From DASVWZ01 sp036392935 (GTDB lineage: Bacteria > Acidobacteriota > Terriglobia > Terriglobales > Acidobacteriaceae), in the NCBI GenBank assembly GCA_036392935.1, contig DASVWZ010000302.1, positions 1 to 44,041 of the forward strand: a DNA stretch of 44,041 nucleotides. Direction: 5' to 3'. The notes under the pieces were generated by a model. That model worked only from the letters and a program-made list of their open reading frames with translations, searched no databases and had not been told where the DNA came from. Numbering within the stretch: position 1 is the first letter of the stretch; each line of letters begins with the position of its first letter. A program made the translations under genes and the position numbers. Of this stretch, positions 33,818-41,413 are shown piece by piece.

Positions 33818-33870
33818 ACCACTTCTTACCACTTTTGACCACATCCTACGCCTAAATCGTTTGTTGTCAA
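33818..33870 (-). promoter_or_regulatory. dcw operon promoter with three MraZ boxes
   Basis: On the minus strand a perfect -35 TTGACA (33865-33870) is 16 bp from the -10 TAGGAT (33843-33848). Then three GTGGT boxes follow at 33838-33842, 33828-33832 and 33818-33822, exactly 10 bp apart. MraZ of E. coli and of mollicutes binds such 10-bp spaced TGG repeats, so these look like the autorepression site and overlap the expected start of transcription. The rest of 33635-34068 is AT-rich and holds no gene that I can see; a further TGGTGGG lies near 33796-33802. Confidence 0.7.
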
Positions 33871-34068
33871 CACCAAAGTTGAAGGTTAGGGTCGGGAGTA
33901 ACGTCTCAATCTGAAAACAACAAGAAATTGCGGTTTACCTGGAAGGCGACCACCAAATATTGCGTTTATTAATGTGGTTCGAAGTTTGAATTCTGCTTGC
34001 GAATCAAGCAGATTGGTGAATTTTTCTGTGGAAATCCTTTATGTAGTCAAACTGCACCGGGACCCGGC

Positions 34069-35076
34069 TCAGTAAATCGCTTTCCCCGCCTGGTTCGACT
34101 TCACCGCTCCCTGTTCGACTGACAGTGTATATCCCACCCCGCCGTTGCCCGTCCACGTCGAAAGATCGAAATGCGAACCCGCCGGGGCTTTGTAGACCGA
34201 AACATCCTTAAATGTCAGCCGCTCGCCCTTCCGGCAGACCTCCGGCGGCTTCGTCGGTCTCAAAAAATACGCCCCCTGCCCCGTCCCCACAATCGTCGCC
34301 TTCCCATCCGCCTCCACCAGCACTGCCGACTTCTCATCCACCGCAACCTCCCGCGGATCTTTCGACCATCCGTCCTGCATAATCCGCGCCAGGAAAACCA
34401 GTGTCCGTCCCATGCGGTCGCGCTTGGCAAAGTGGCTGTCGGTGATCGTATTCCGCAGGATCGAGATATCCAGAAAATCCCTCACCACCGTCACCCGTGC
34501 AAAATAAGGGTTGGTCAGCGCATCCTTTGACACCAGTTCGCTGTCATCCGGAGGATCGTTGAGCGCCCCATAGGAAAACTGCCCTTCAATCGCCAGCCCC
34601 GCGCTCGTTCCTCCAATCGGCTTCCCCGCCGCGACCGCCTCGTTGATCGCGTCCTCGACCGGAGTGGTTTTCCAGAAATCGACGTACCGCGCCTGGTCTC
34701 CACCCGCAATAAAAATCGCCGACGCCTGCCGGATGATGTCGTATACATGCGCATCAACCGCCGCCTGCCGGTCGGGAATGATCAGCGTAGATACCGAATT
34801 CAGCTTGCACAGTCCGTTCACGTAGGCGTTGTAATCGTCGCCGCCGGCCGCGCGCAGAATCACAAAATCCCCGCCATTCGCCTTCTGGCACAGCCAGCGA
34901 AACGCGTCATCCAGATCGCTGCCGCCGCCCATCATCGCAACCCCTGCAGAAGGAGTTGTCTGTATGTCATTGGCTTTTCCGGTGCGAATGTACTTGTAGG
35001 TCTGCGCGTTACCGACACCGCAAGAAGCAAGCAACAGAAAAATCCAATGGATCGCCAAGCATCGATTTCTATACAT
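34069..35076 (-). CDS. Cyanophycinase-like S51 peptidase, exported
   Basis: The start at 35076 (MYRNRCLAIHWIFLLLASCG) opens a signal peptide ending GNAQ. The 335-residue product has the S51 fold marks: AGVAMMGGGSDLDDAFRWLC, the Gly-rich FIAGGDQARYVDFW, and the nucleophile Ser in GKPIGGTSAGLAIEGQFSYG. ITDSHFAKRDRMGRTLVFLA carries the His. Typical exported cyanophycinases and dipeptidases E of this family cleave beta-Asp-Arg or Asp-X bonds. The substrate here is not shown; no cyanophycin synthetase gene is in the window. It is a lone gene after the mraZ promoter region. Confidence 0.82.
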   Translation of the reverse strand: MYRNRCLAIHWIFLLLASCGVGNAQTYKYIRTGKANDIQTTPSAGVAMMGGGSDLDDAFRWLCQKANGGDFVILRAAGGDDYNAYVNGLCKLNSVSTLIIPDRQAAVDAHVYDIIRQASAIFIAGGDQARYVDFWKTTPVEDAINEAVAAGKPIGGTSAGLAIEGQFSYGALNDPPDDSELVSKDALTNPYFARVTVVRDFLDISILRNTITDSHFAKRDRMGRTLVFLARIMQDGWSKDPREVAVDEKSAVLVEADGKATIVGTGQGAYFLRPTKPPEVCRKGERLTFKDVSVYKAPAGSHFDLSTWTGNGGVGYTLSVEQGAVKSNQAGKAIY

Positions 35077-35248
35077 GATTGCTGACGATTATATTGCAGC
35101 TCGAGTTTTCGTCGCTCAAGCCAATCTCAACTCTGCGGCGTACACTCTCTGGCGACCCAAAACAAAATCTACGACCCCTGCTAGGACACATTATCTGCAA
35201 AGCTTTGCACTTCGTCCCTTGAAATCCGCATCCAGAGCGTAATTCAGG

Positions 35249-35277
35249 TTGACTTCACACTCGCGCGGAATAAGAAT
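35249..35277 (+). promoter_or_regulatory. Candidate promoter of the S53 protease gene
   Basis: TTGACT (35249-35254) and AAGAAT (35272-35277), 17 bp apart; or TAAGAA with 16 bp. About 70 bp before the start codon. Confidence 0.4.
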
Positions 35278-35346
35278 GACGAAGCTTGTCTGGCGTCTCT
35301 GCAGCAAGCACTCACATCTTTTTTAGTCTTCCCAGGAGGATGACCG

Positions 35347-36987
35347 ATGTTTCGTAAGTTCAGCCTGTTGTTGCTTGCGATGACTGTGGCCGGAGGGGCA
35401 GTTCTGTCCCATGCTCAGCCGCAGACCCTGTTAACGACTCATACCCGTGACGTAGTTCTCAAAGGAGAAGCCGCCTACGTCGGAAAATTGCCCGCGAACC
35501 AAGTGCTCCATTTCGATATCGTTATGCCCGTACGTGACCGAGCCGCTTTGGATCGCTTCGTGCAGGATGTTTACGATCCGGCCAGCCCATCCTATCGGCA
35601 CTTTCTGACCGTGGAACAGTTCACCGAGAAGTTCGGACCCAGCCAGAAGGATTACGAAGCATTGCTGCACTTTGCCAAGAGCAGCGGCTTCACCAAGACC
35701 GGCGGATCGCGCGACGCCATGGATGTGCGCTTCACCGGCTCAGTGGCCGCGATCGAGACCGCTTTCCACGTCAAGATGGGCATCTATCACGACCCCGTCG
35801 AAAAGCGTGACTTCTACGCCATTGACCGTGAGCCCACCGTTGAACTTTCCGTCCCACTGATGCACATCTCAGGCCTGGACAACTATTATGTTCCGCGCAC
35901 AGCTCTGCGCCGCCGCACCGGCCCGATGCCCGCGGCCACCACGGGCTCTTGTCCGGATGCCAGCTTCTGCGGCAGCGATATGCGCGCTGCATATTACGGC
36001 GGAACGGCACTGACCGGCCACGGTCAGACGATCGGCCTGCTTGAGTTCGCCGGCTTCGATATCGCCGACGTCAACACCTACTACACGAACGCCAAGCAAA
36101 CCAGAACTGCCACCGTCAAAGGCATCTCGACGGACGGCACCTCCATCAACTGTTTCGCCAACCAGAATTGCGACGATACCGAACAGACCCTCGACATCAC
36201 CCAGGCGCTCGGCATGGCTCCAAAGATTGGCACTCTGTACGTATATGTTGGTTCCAGCGGTACGGCGCTCCTGAGCGCGATGTCTTCAGACAAACCGTTG
36301 CCCCTGAATCTGAGCTCATCGTGGTATCGATGGGGGACTGATTTCAGCTCGGACGACATGTACTTCGAGAAGATGGCCTCGCAAGGCCAGAGCTTCTTTG
36401 AAGCAGCCGGCGACCAGAGTGCATGGGAAGGTCAGGACACCTGGTGGCCGATGGAGTCTCCATACGTCATCTGCGTTGGAGGCACCGATCTCGTCACCAA
36501 AGGAGCGGGAAAGGGCTGGGCTTCGGAGACCGTTTGGGTTGATGGCGGCGGAGGCATTTCGCCGGATAAGCTTCCAATCCCCAGCTGGCAGCAGCTGAAG
36601 GGCGTCATCACCAAGGCAAACGAGGGATCAACCAAGTATCGCAATGGTCCGGACGTGTCTGGAAACTCAAACTTCACCTTCTACGTTTGTGCCGATCAGG
36701 ACGGTTGCACCGCGAACGAGTACGGTGGCACCAGTTTTGCGGCTCCCATGTGGGCAGGATACATGGCGCTTGCCAACCAGCAGGCGGCGGCGCATGGAAA
36801 AACCCCAGTGGGCTTCATCAACCCGCTCATCTATCAGAAGAGCCTCGGGAAGAACTACAGCATTTACTTCCACGACATCACCTCCGGAAGCAATGGATTC
36901 CCGGCTGAAAAAGGCTACGACCTCGCGACCGGCTGGGGAACCATTAATGGCCCTGGTTTGATCAACCTGTTCGCTCCGTTGCACTAA
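35347..36987 (+). CDS. Secreted S53 protease (pro-kumamolisin / sedolisin)
   Basis: The start at 35347 (MFRKFSLLLLAMTVAGGAVL) follows AGGAGGATGACCG and opens a signal peptide ending HAQ. The 546-residue product has the pro-domain, about residues 35-185, with DPASPSYRHFLTVEQFTEKF and FAKSSGFT. The catalytic domain has Glu279 and Asp283 in DDTEQTLDITQALG, then SSSWYRWGTDFSSDDMYFEK, FFEAAGDQSAW and Ser463 in EYGGTSFAAPMWAG. The late FHDITSGSNG with GYDLATGWGTINGP forms the calcium site. Acid-active serine-carboxyl peptidase, self-activated outside the cell. A strong terminator follows, so it is a single-gene unit. Confidence 0.93.
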   Translation: MFRKFSLLLLAMTVAGGAVLSHAQPQTLLTTHTRDVVLKGEAAYVGKLPANQVLHFDIVMPVRDRAALDRFVQDVYDPASPSYRHFLTVEQFTEKFGPSQKDYEALLHFAKSSGFTKTGGSRDAMDVRFTGSVAAIETAFHVKMGIYHDPVEKRDFYAIDREPTVELSVPLMHISGLDNYYVPRTALRRRTGPMPAATTGSCPDASFCGSDMRAAYYGGTALTGHGQTIGLLEFAGFDIADVNTYYTNAKQTRTATVKGISTDGTSINCFANQNCDDTEQTLDITQALGMAPKIGTLYVYVGSSGTALLSAMSSDKPLPLNLSSSWYRWGTDFSSDDMYFEKMASQGQSFFEAAGDQSAWEGQDTWWPMESPYVICVGGTDLVTKGAGKGWASETVWVDGGGGISPDKLPIPSWQQLKGVITKANEGSTKYRNGPDVSGNSNFTFYVCADQDGCTANEYGGTSFAAPMWAGYMALANQQAAAHGKTPVGFINPLIYQKSLGKNYSIYFHDITSGSNGFPAEKGYDLATGWGTINGPGLINLFAPLH

Positions 36988-37027
36988 ACGCTTCAGGCCG
37001 CGTGTTGTTTGCGGCTGAAAAGCTTGA

Positions 37028-37055
37028 GCCCGCTCTTCGGAGCGGGCTTTTTTTT
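37028..37055 (+). terminator. Rho-independent terminator of the S53 protease gene
   Basis: GCCCGCTC-TTCG-GAGCGGGC, an 8-bp perfect stem with a TTCG loop, followed by eight T. It ends about 70 bp after the stop. Confidence 0.93.
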
Positions 37056-37116
37056 GAAGGGGAATTGCGAGCTGCCGTCGATCTGCTTTGCTAACGGCTA
37101 GAGGCTGGAAGCGTTT

Positions 37117-37479
37117 CTACTTCGTCGGCTCAACCACCACTGCGGTTCCGTACGCCAATACCTCAGTTACGCCCTGCATGATCTCGGTGGCGTCGTATCG
37201 GGCGCCTACAACTGCGTTTCCACCGAGTTCCCCGGCATGTTGCAACATGATGTCGAACGCCTCGCCGCGCGTCTTCTCGCAAAGATTGGTCAGCAGCGTG
37301 ATGTTCCCGCCCACCAGCGTCTGTAACCCGGCGCCGATCGTGCCCAGAATCGATCGCGACCGCACTACAATCCCGCGAACCACGCCCAGGTTTCGGACCA
37401 CGCGGTATCCATCCAGCTCAAACTGCGTGGTCACCATGTGGTGTGGAACCATTGGACGCGGCGCATAGCCTGTTCCCAT
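37117..37479 (-). CDS. YbjQ/UPF0145 family protein
   Basis: The start at 37479 (MGTGYAPRPMVPHHMVTTQF) is used because GGGAGA lies about ten bases before it; upstream in-frame codons to 37683 are not conserved. The 120-residue product has the YbjQ pattern: VVRNLGVVRGIVVRSRSILG, the TLVGGNITLLTNLCEKTRGE helix and HAGELGGNAVVGARYDATEI. It ends with GVTEVLAYGTAVVVEP. Members form pentamers and were named heavy-metal-binding, but no metal ligands stand out here except one Cys. Convergent with the S53 gene. Function unknown. Confidence 0.88.
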   Translation of the reverse strand: MGTGYAPRPMVPHHMVTTQFELDGYRVVRNLGVVRGIVVRSRSILGTIGAGLQTLVGGNITLLTNLCEKTRGEAFDIMLQHAGELGGNAVVGARYDATEIMQGVTEVLAYGTAVVVEPTK

Positions 37480-38154
37480 TTCCGTTTTCTCCCGCAAAAA
37501 AAGTCGACTGACAATAAATACGGTATTCCAACCGACGCCGGCCCACAATGCCTTGTTTCCGAGGATTCTTGGAAAACAACCGCTAAAATCGCCGCGCCGC
37601 CGTCGCTGAACCGCCTCATTACAAGTTACCTTCCACACGCGAGGGCCGGTGAGAAGAACACAGGTCAGACTAATGCAGCGCATTTGGGGGTTGTGGATGG
37701 CATGTTGGTGGCTGTAAGTGATTGAAACGATTGGTGTTAGACATCGTCATATCGATGCAAGTTGTTGATGGGTAAGGAGTTAGATATCATAATATAGAAA
37801 ACAAGGGGGTTAGGGTTGGGTTTTTTGGCTGGCGCGATGGCCGAACCGATCATAGTGTCGCCGGAGGCGACCCGCGAAGATCGGTTCGGCGATAGTCGGG
37901 AGGGTTGCCGCGGGCTAGGGTTTGGCGGCTCGGACGTGGTTCGCGTTTCCCTTTGTTGCCTGCGCGCTGCGCGCTTTTTTCCGGGTCAGCGCGGGGCGCT
38001 GAGGGTAACGGCCTTCGGCAGAGAGGAGGGATTGCTTTGCGCTGGTACCCGGCGCCGAAGCGCCGGGCTGTTATCAGTCGCCCCTACGGGGAGGGACGAT
38101 TGCTCATGGCGGGATCTACGGGGGCGGAACGCTGAAGGTCGTCTCCTTCCGAGC
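37480..38154. other. Hairpin-rich non-coding region
   Basis: No credible gene. It holds nested hairpins: outer arms GCCGAACCGATC (37840-37851) and GATCGGTTCGGC (37879-37890), inside them GTCGCC-GGA-GGCGAC (37857-37871). Further on is CCCGGCGC-CGAA-GCGCCGGG (38048-38067), perfect with a tetraloop. These are GC-rich repeat-like modules; the part before 37815 is AT-richer and shows nothing clear. Confidence 0.5.
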
Positions 38155-38286
38155 TTAGCGATCCAAATTGGCCAGCGCCCGTTCCGTTTTGCATTTTGGA
38201 CATCTGGCCTTCCAAGTGCTGCCGCGCGCGCGTGGTTTTTTGGCGCGGAAGACGTTGAACTTAGTCGCCCCGCAACTCATACACAT
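38155..38286 (-). CDS. Small zinc-ribbon protein
   Basis: On the minus strand the ATG at 38286 starts a 43-residue frame, MCMSCGATKFNVFRAKKPRA, ending KCKTERALANLDR. It has two CxxC knuckles (CMSC and CPKC) about 27 residues apart, separated by a basic, Arg/Lys-rich loop. That is the plan of zinc ribbons. The frame stays open upstream without an ATG to 38350, so a longer product from an alternative start is possible (VATRDDQEHRTLM precedes the first Cys). No ribosome binding site is clear. It may be a DNA or ribosome binding protein; function inferred from fold only. Confidence 0.5.
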   Translation of the reverse strand: MCMSCGATKFNVFRAKKPRARGSTWKARCPKCKTERALANLDR

Positions 38287-38581
38287 TAACGTGCGGTGTT
38301 CTTGGTCGTCTCTTGTGGCAACCGTGCGAATGTTTGCTTTGGCCTTTTTCAGAGTGGAGGCAGCATATCACGGTCTCACCACCTCGGCGGCGCGCGGAGC
38401 GCGGCGCCCAGGAGCGGTGAGGCCGATAAATTAAAAGTTTGATCTATAGAAAACCGGGGGACGTTCCGTATGCGCCCAGACGTTTCCTCTCTCAAACAGC
38501 GCCCCGTGACCCCCGTCACATACTCCTTGTGCGGAAGGCCGTTAGCGTGATTAGAGGGACGCGTCTAGGGAGGGTTCCAGA

Positions 38582-39697
38582 ATGATTGCCCCGAACAAAC
38601 GGTTGCTCTATTCGACACTATCGGTTTGTGCTATGGGTTGGCTCATGTCTTGCGCCGGCGGCCGCGAGGATCGCACGGCGAGTACCGGTGGGGATGCCAG
38701 TGGCGTCGTCCATGCTAGCTACACCGCTGAGAAGGTGCCTGTTCAAGACCAGGGCAACCTTATAGAGTCACGAGAGTCGACTTACAACAATGTCTACGTG
38801 TACCGCACCGGCGGCAATCTCTGTATGACCTTTGGTTTTAATAAAAGCATCTACCAGGAAAGCATCTATAACCCGGCTGATGATCGGGAGCTTCCAGTTT
38901 CGTACACGCAGTTCATGACCGCGAGTCTCATGTATCCGAAAAGGATCAAATCCATCTTAGAGATTGGGTCTGGCGGTGGACGGACATCGTGGTATCTGCA
39001 TCGTTTTCTCCCCGGGGCTCAAGTCACTTCGGTCGAACTCGATCCCGTAGTTGCGGATCTGGCGCGCAAGTACTTTGGAATCAGAAATGAGCCGGGCTAT
39101 CGTACCGTCACCAGCGACGGACGCATTTTTCTGGCGAACTCGAAAGAACAGTATGACGTTATTTTGGTTGATGCCTATCGTGGCCCCTTCGTTCCGTTCC
39201 ACCTGTTAACCCGTGAGTTTTATCAGATTGTTCGTGAACATCTGGCAGACGGTGGAGTCGTTGCCCAAAACGTCGAGCCGTCTACCCTGCTGTTTGATTC
39301 GGCGGTTAAGACAATACACACTGCGTTTGCGCAGGTGGAGTTCTACGATGCCAACTACGGCAACAGTAGTCTTACTGGTAAGGACGTTGGCGGCAATGTC
39401 GTGACCATTGCCTACCAAGGGGAGGGCTTAAATGCCTCCGACGTTGTGCGCATGGCCAACCAGCGCCAATCACAATATAAGCTGCGCTACGAGTTGCAAG
39501 CGATGCTTGCGGAGCGATATGTGTTGAAGCCGGTCGTGGTTAATGGGCAATCGTACTTGGACGTGTTCAACTCGAGGGAGGAGGCAACAGGCGGAATCGA
39601 TGACAGCGCTCCGATTCTGACCGATGATTTCGCACCGGTCGATTCGCTGAAGGCCATAGAGAAACACAACCGAAAATGGACGACTGCGGCTCAGTGA
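38582..39697 (+). CDS. Spermidine-synthase-like methyltransferase-fold lipoprotein
   Basis: The start at 38582 follows GGGAGG. The 371-residue product starts MIAPNKRLLYSTLSVCAMGW and has LMSC at residues 21-24, a plausible lipobox (Cys24), so it may be lipid-anchored outside the cytoplasm. The rest is a spermidine-synthase fold: a beta start (NVYVYRTGGNLCMTFGFNKS), the SAM loop ILEIGSGGGRTSWYLHRFLP, the acidic VELDPVVADLARKYFG, and DVILVDAYRGPFVPFHLLTR. The C-terminal sheet contains FAQVEFYDANYG and closes with LTDDFAPVDSL, as in SpeE relatives. It is coupled to the membrane gene at 39697 by TGATG. If really exported it would lack SAM, so its substrate is an open question. Confidence 0.8.
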   Translation: MIAPNKRLLYSTLSVCAMGWLMSCAGGREDRTASTGGDASGVVHASYTAEKVPVQDQGNLIESRESTYNNVYVYRTGGNLCMTFGFNKSIYQESIYNPADDRELPVSYTQFMTASLMYPKRIKSILEIGSGGGRTSWYLHRFLPGAQVTSVELDPVVADLARKYFGIRNEPGYRTVTSDGRIFLANSKEQYDVILVDAYRGPFVPFHLLTREFYQIVREHLADGGVVAQNVEPSTLLFDSAVKTIHTAFAQVEFYDANYGNSSLTGKDVGGNVVTIAYQGEGLNASDVVRMANQRQSQYKLRYELQAMLAERYVLKPVVVNGQSYLDVFNSREEATGGIDDSAPILTDDFAPVDSLKAIEKHNRKWTTAAQ

Positions 39698-40326
39698 TGG
39701 GACGGCTAACCTCGCTACTGATTTACGGGAATGCGCTGGTGGTCGGAAGCGTGCTCATGGGTTTCGAGATGCTCGGTAGCCGATACCTGTTTCCGTACTT
39801 CGGCGGTGGAATTGGTTCATGGGCAGGGTTAATTTCGACCGTTATGGTTGCCCTTACCGTTGGTTATCTTATCGGGGGCACCCTAGTCGACCGGTACCCG
39901 TCGACTTATCTCATCGCGTCGAGCTTCGGAGTCGCAGCAGCTTACCTCGCGCTGATTCCGGCAAATGCCGACCACGTTATGTCATGGATTCTTCAAACCG
40001 TCGGTCAGGGACCTCCGGCAATCTTGCTTGCCTCAGCAAGCCTGCTTCTGTTGCCCTTATCGCTCCTCGGAATGCTTTCGCCTGTTGCGGTTCGTCTGCT
40101 GCTTCGCTCCAGGACGGAAACCGGCCGTGTGGCCGGCTTTGTTTACGCAACTTCTACGGTGGGGAATGTTTTTGGAACCCTCTTTACGACGTTTTACCTC
40201 ATTCCCGTGTTCGGGTCGCGATGCATAACGTACTTTTTTGCGGGCGCAGTAGCAGTTTGCGCGGCGTCCTTGTTCCTTTTCGCCGCCTCCATTCCAGAGA
40301 ATATGCAGATCAAGGATGGAGGTTAG
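39697..40326 (+). CDS. Polytopic membrane protein (spermidine-synthase-associated membrane domain)
   Basis: The start at 39697 (MGRLTSLLIYGNALVVGSVL) overlaps the previous stop as TGATG; a start at 39676 is less likely. The 209-residue product has about six membrane helices: LIYGNALVVGSVLMGFEMLG, WAGLISTVMVALTVGYLIGG, LIASSFGVAAAYLALIP, AILLASASLLLLPLSLLGML, ATSTVGNVFGTLFTTFYLIP and YFFAGAVAVCAASLFLFAAS. The EMLGSRYLFPYFGGGIGSWA and GRVAGFVYATSTVGNVFGTL motifs are those of the N-terminal half of fused MFS/spermidine-synthase proteins. Here the soluble half is a separate gene, placed first. It probably transports or presents the ligand of that partner. Confidence 0.82.
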   Translation: MGRLTSLLIYGNALVVGSVLMGFEMLGSRYLFPYFGGGIGSWAGLISTVMVALTVGYLIGGTLVDRYPSTYLIASSFGVAAAYLALIPANADHVMSWILQTVGQGPPAILLASASLLLLPLSLLGMLSPVAVRLLLRSRTETGRVAGFVYATSTVGNVFGTLFTTFYLIPVFGSRCITYFFAGAVAVCAASLFLFAASIPENMQIKDGG

Positions 40327-40328
40327 CA

Positions 40329-41291
40329 ATGGACAGAGGCAATCAGGCCCTTGCGACAGCGGTGATACTAATGGTATTCCTTGCGGCGTGTGCACAAGGT
40401 CTTCAAAGCCATGCGTCTGCCCCCGCGACGGATCCTTCAGGGGTAACGATGCTGGCTTCACATACGGTCGGCACAGTCGAGGGACAATTTGATGCCGCGC
40501 GGGCCATGCGGTACCTGCGTGACGTCGTTGCGTTCGGCCCTCGTCCTCCGGCGAGCGCGGCTCACAGACGACTTGAGTCTTACCTGCAGTCGCATATCGC
40601 CTCCGACAATTTGGAAGTAGATAGTTTCTTGGCGTCGACGCTCATTGGAAAGGTGTCAATGACTAACCTGATCGCCAGGTTCCCAGGCGATCGGGACGGG
40701 ATCATCGTTATCGCGGCACATTACGATACGGCTGGGACGGTGCCCAATTTTGTTGGTGCGAACGACGGGGGTTCGGGCACCGCGCTGCTGCTCGAATTGA
40801 GCGATCAATTACGTAATCGGAGGCTTAAGGGATACAGCGTTTGGCTGGTTTGGCTTGACGGTGAAGAGGCCGTCCAGAAGTGGTCTAATACAGACGGACT
40901 CTATGGCAGCCGCCAACTTGCCAAGAAATGGCATGATGACGGGACCGCGGCGAGAATTAAAGCCTGCCTTGTGACAGACATGATCGGCGATGCTGACCTA
41001 AACATCGAGCGTGATCAGGGCTCAAATTCCCACTTGGAAGATCTGATTAACAACGCGGCGAGTGACCTTGGTTATCAGTCCCACTTCTTCCGGAGAACCG
41101 TAAGCATGGTTGATGACCACACATCCTTCATTGCAGTCGGAATTCCTGCGGCCGATATCATCGACTACGACTATGGCTTCAATAATTCCTTTTGGCATAC
41201 GCGACAAGACACCATTGATAAGCTCAGCTCCCGAAGCCTGCAAATCGTCGGCGAAGTGTTGGTCGAGACTGTTCGACTTCTGAACAAATAG
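40329..41291 (+). CDS. Glutaminyl-cyclase-like M28 family lipoprotein
   Basis: The start at 40329 (MDRGNQALATAVILMVFLAA) has GGAGG six bases upstream; the frame is open further back but that part overlaps the membrane gene. LAAC at 18-21 is a good lipobox. The 320-residue product has all M28 zinc ligands: His in VIAAHYDTAG, Asp in GANDGGSGTALLLEL, Glu in WLDGEEAVQKW, Asp in VTDMIGDADLNI and His in NSFWHTRQDTIDKL. The segment DGEEAVQKWSNTDGLYGSRQ matches glutaminyl-peptide cyclotransferases more than aminopeptidases. Expected action: cyclise N-terminal Gln to pyroglutamate, or trim peptides, in the periplasm. Third gene of the spermidine-synthase-like unit (2-bp gap). Confidence 0.85.
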   Translation: MDRGNQALATAVILMVFLAACAQGLQSHASAPATDPSGVTMLASHTVGTVEGQFDAARAMRYLRDVVAFGPRPPASAAHRRLESYLQSHIASDNLEVDSFLASTLIGKVSMTNLIARFPGDRDGIIVIAAHYDTAGTVPNFVGANDGGSGTALLLELSDQLRNRRLKGYSVWLVWLDGEEAVQKWSNTDGLYGSRQLAKKWHDDGTAARIKACLVTDMIGDADLNIERDQGSNSHLEDLINNAASDLGYQSHFFRRTVSMVDDHTSFIAVGIPAADIIDYDYGFNNSFWHTRQDTIDKLSSRSLQIVGEVLVETVRLLNK

Positions 41292-41358
41292 GTGATCCCC
41301 AGGACTCTGGGTCTGGGACCGCTTCCACCTGAACCAAGAAGGTAATCTTCCCCGCGCG

Positions 41359-41367
41359 TTATCCACA
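41359..41367 (+). promoter_or_regulatory. Perfect DnaA-box consensus upstream of ftsW
   Basis: TTATCCACA lies 47 bp before the ftsW start. One box only, so it is not an origin; it might link ftsW to replication or be chance. Confidence 0.3.
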
Positions 41368-41413
41368 CAAAATGCAATGCCGGCGGGGGCGGGGCGTGGT
41401 GGAATGATGGACG

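Noticed and set aside
37801..37825. A GGGTTAGGGTTGGG segment like a telomere repeat.
   Set aside because: Too short and single; nothing else suggests a linear end.
37816..38289. A 157-residue frame on the plus strand.
   Set aside because: It covers the nested hairpins and lies opposite the zinc-ribbon ORF; Arg/Gly-rich and without start signals.
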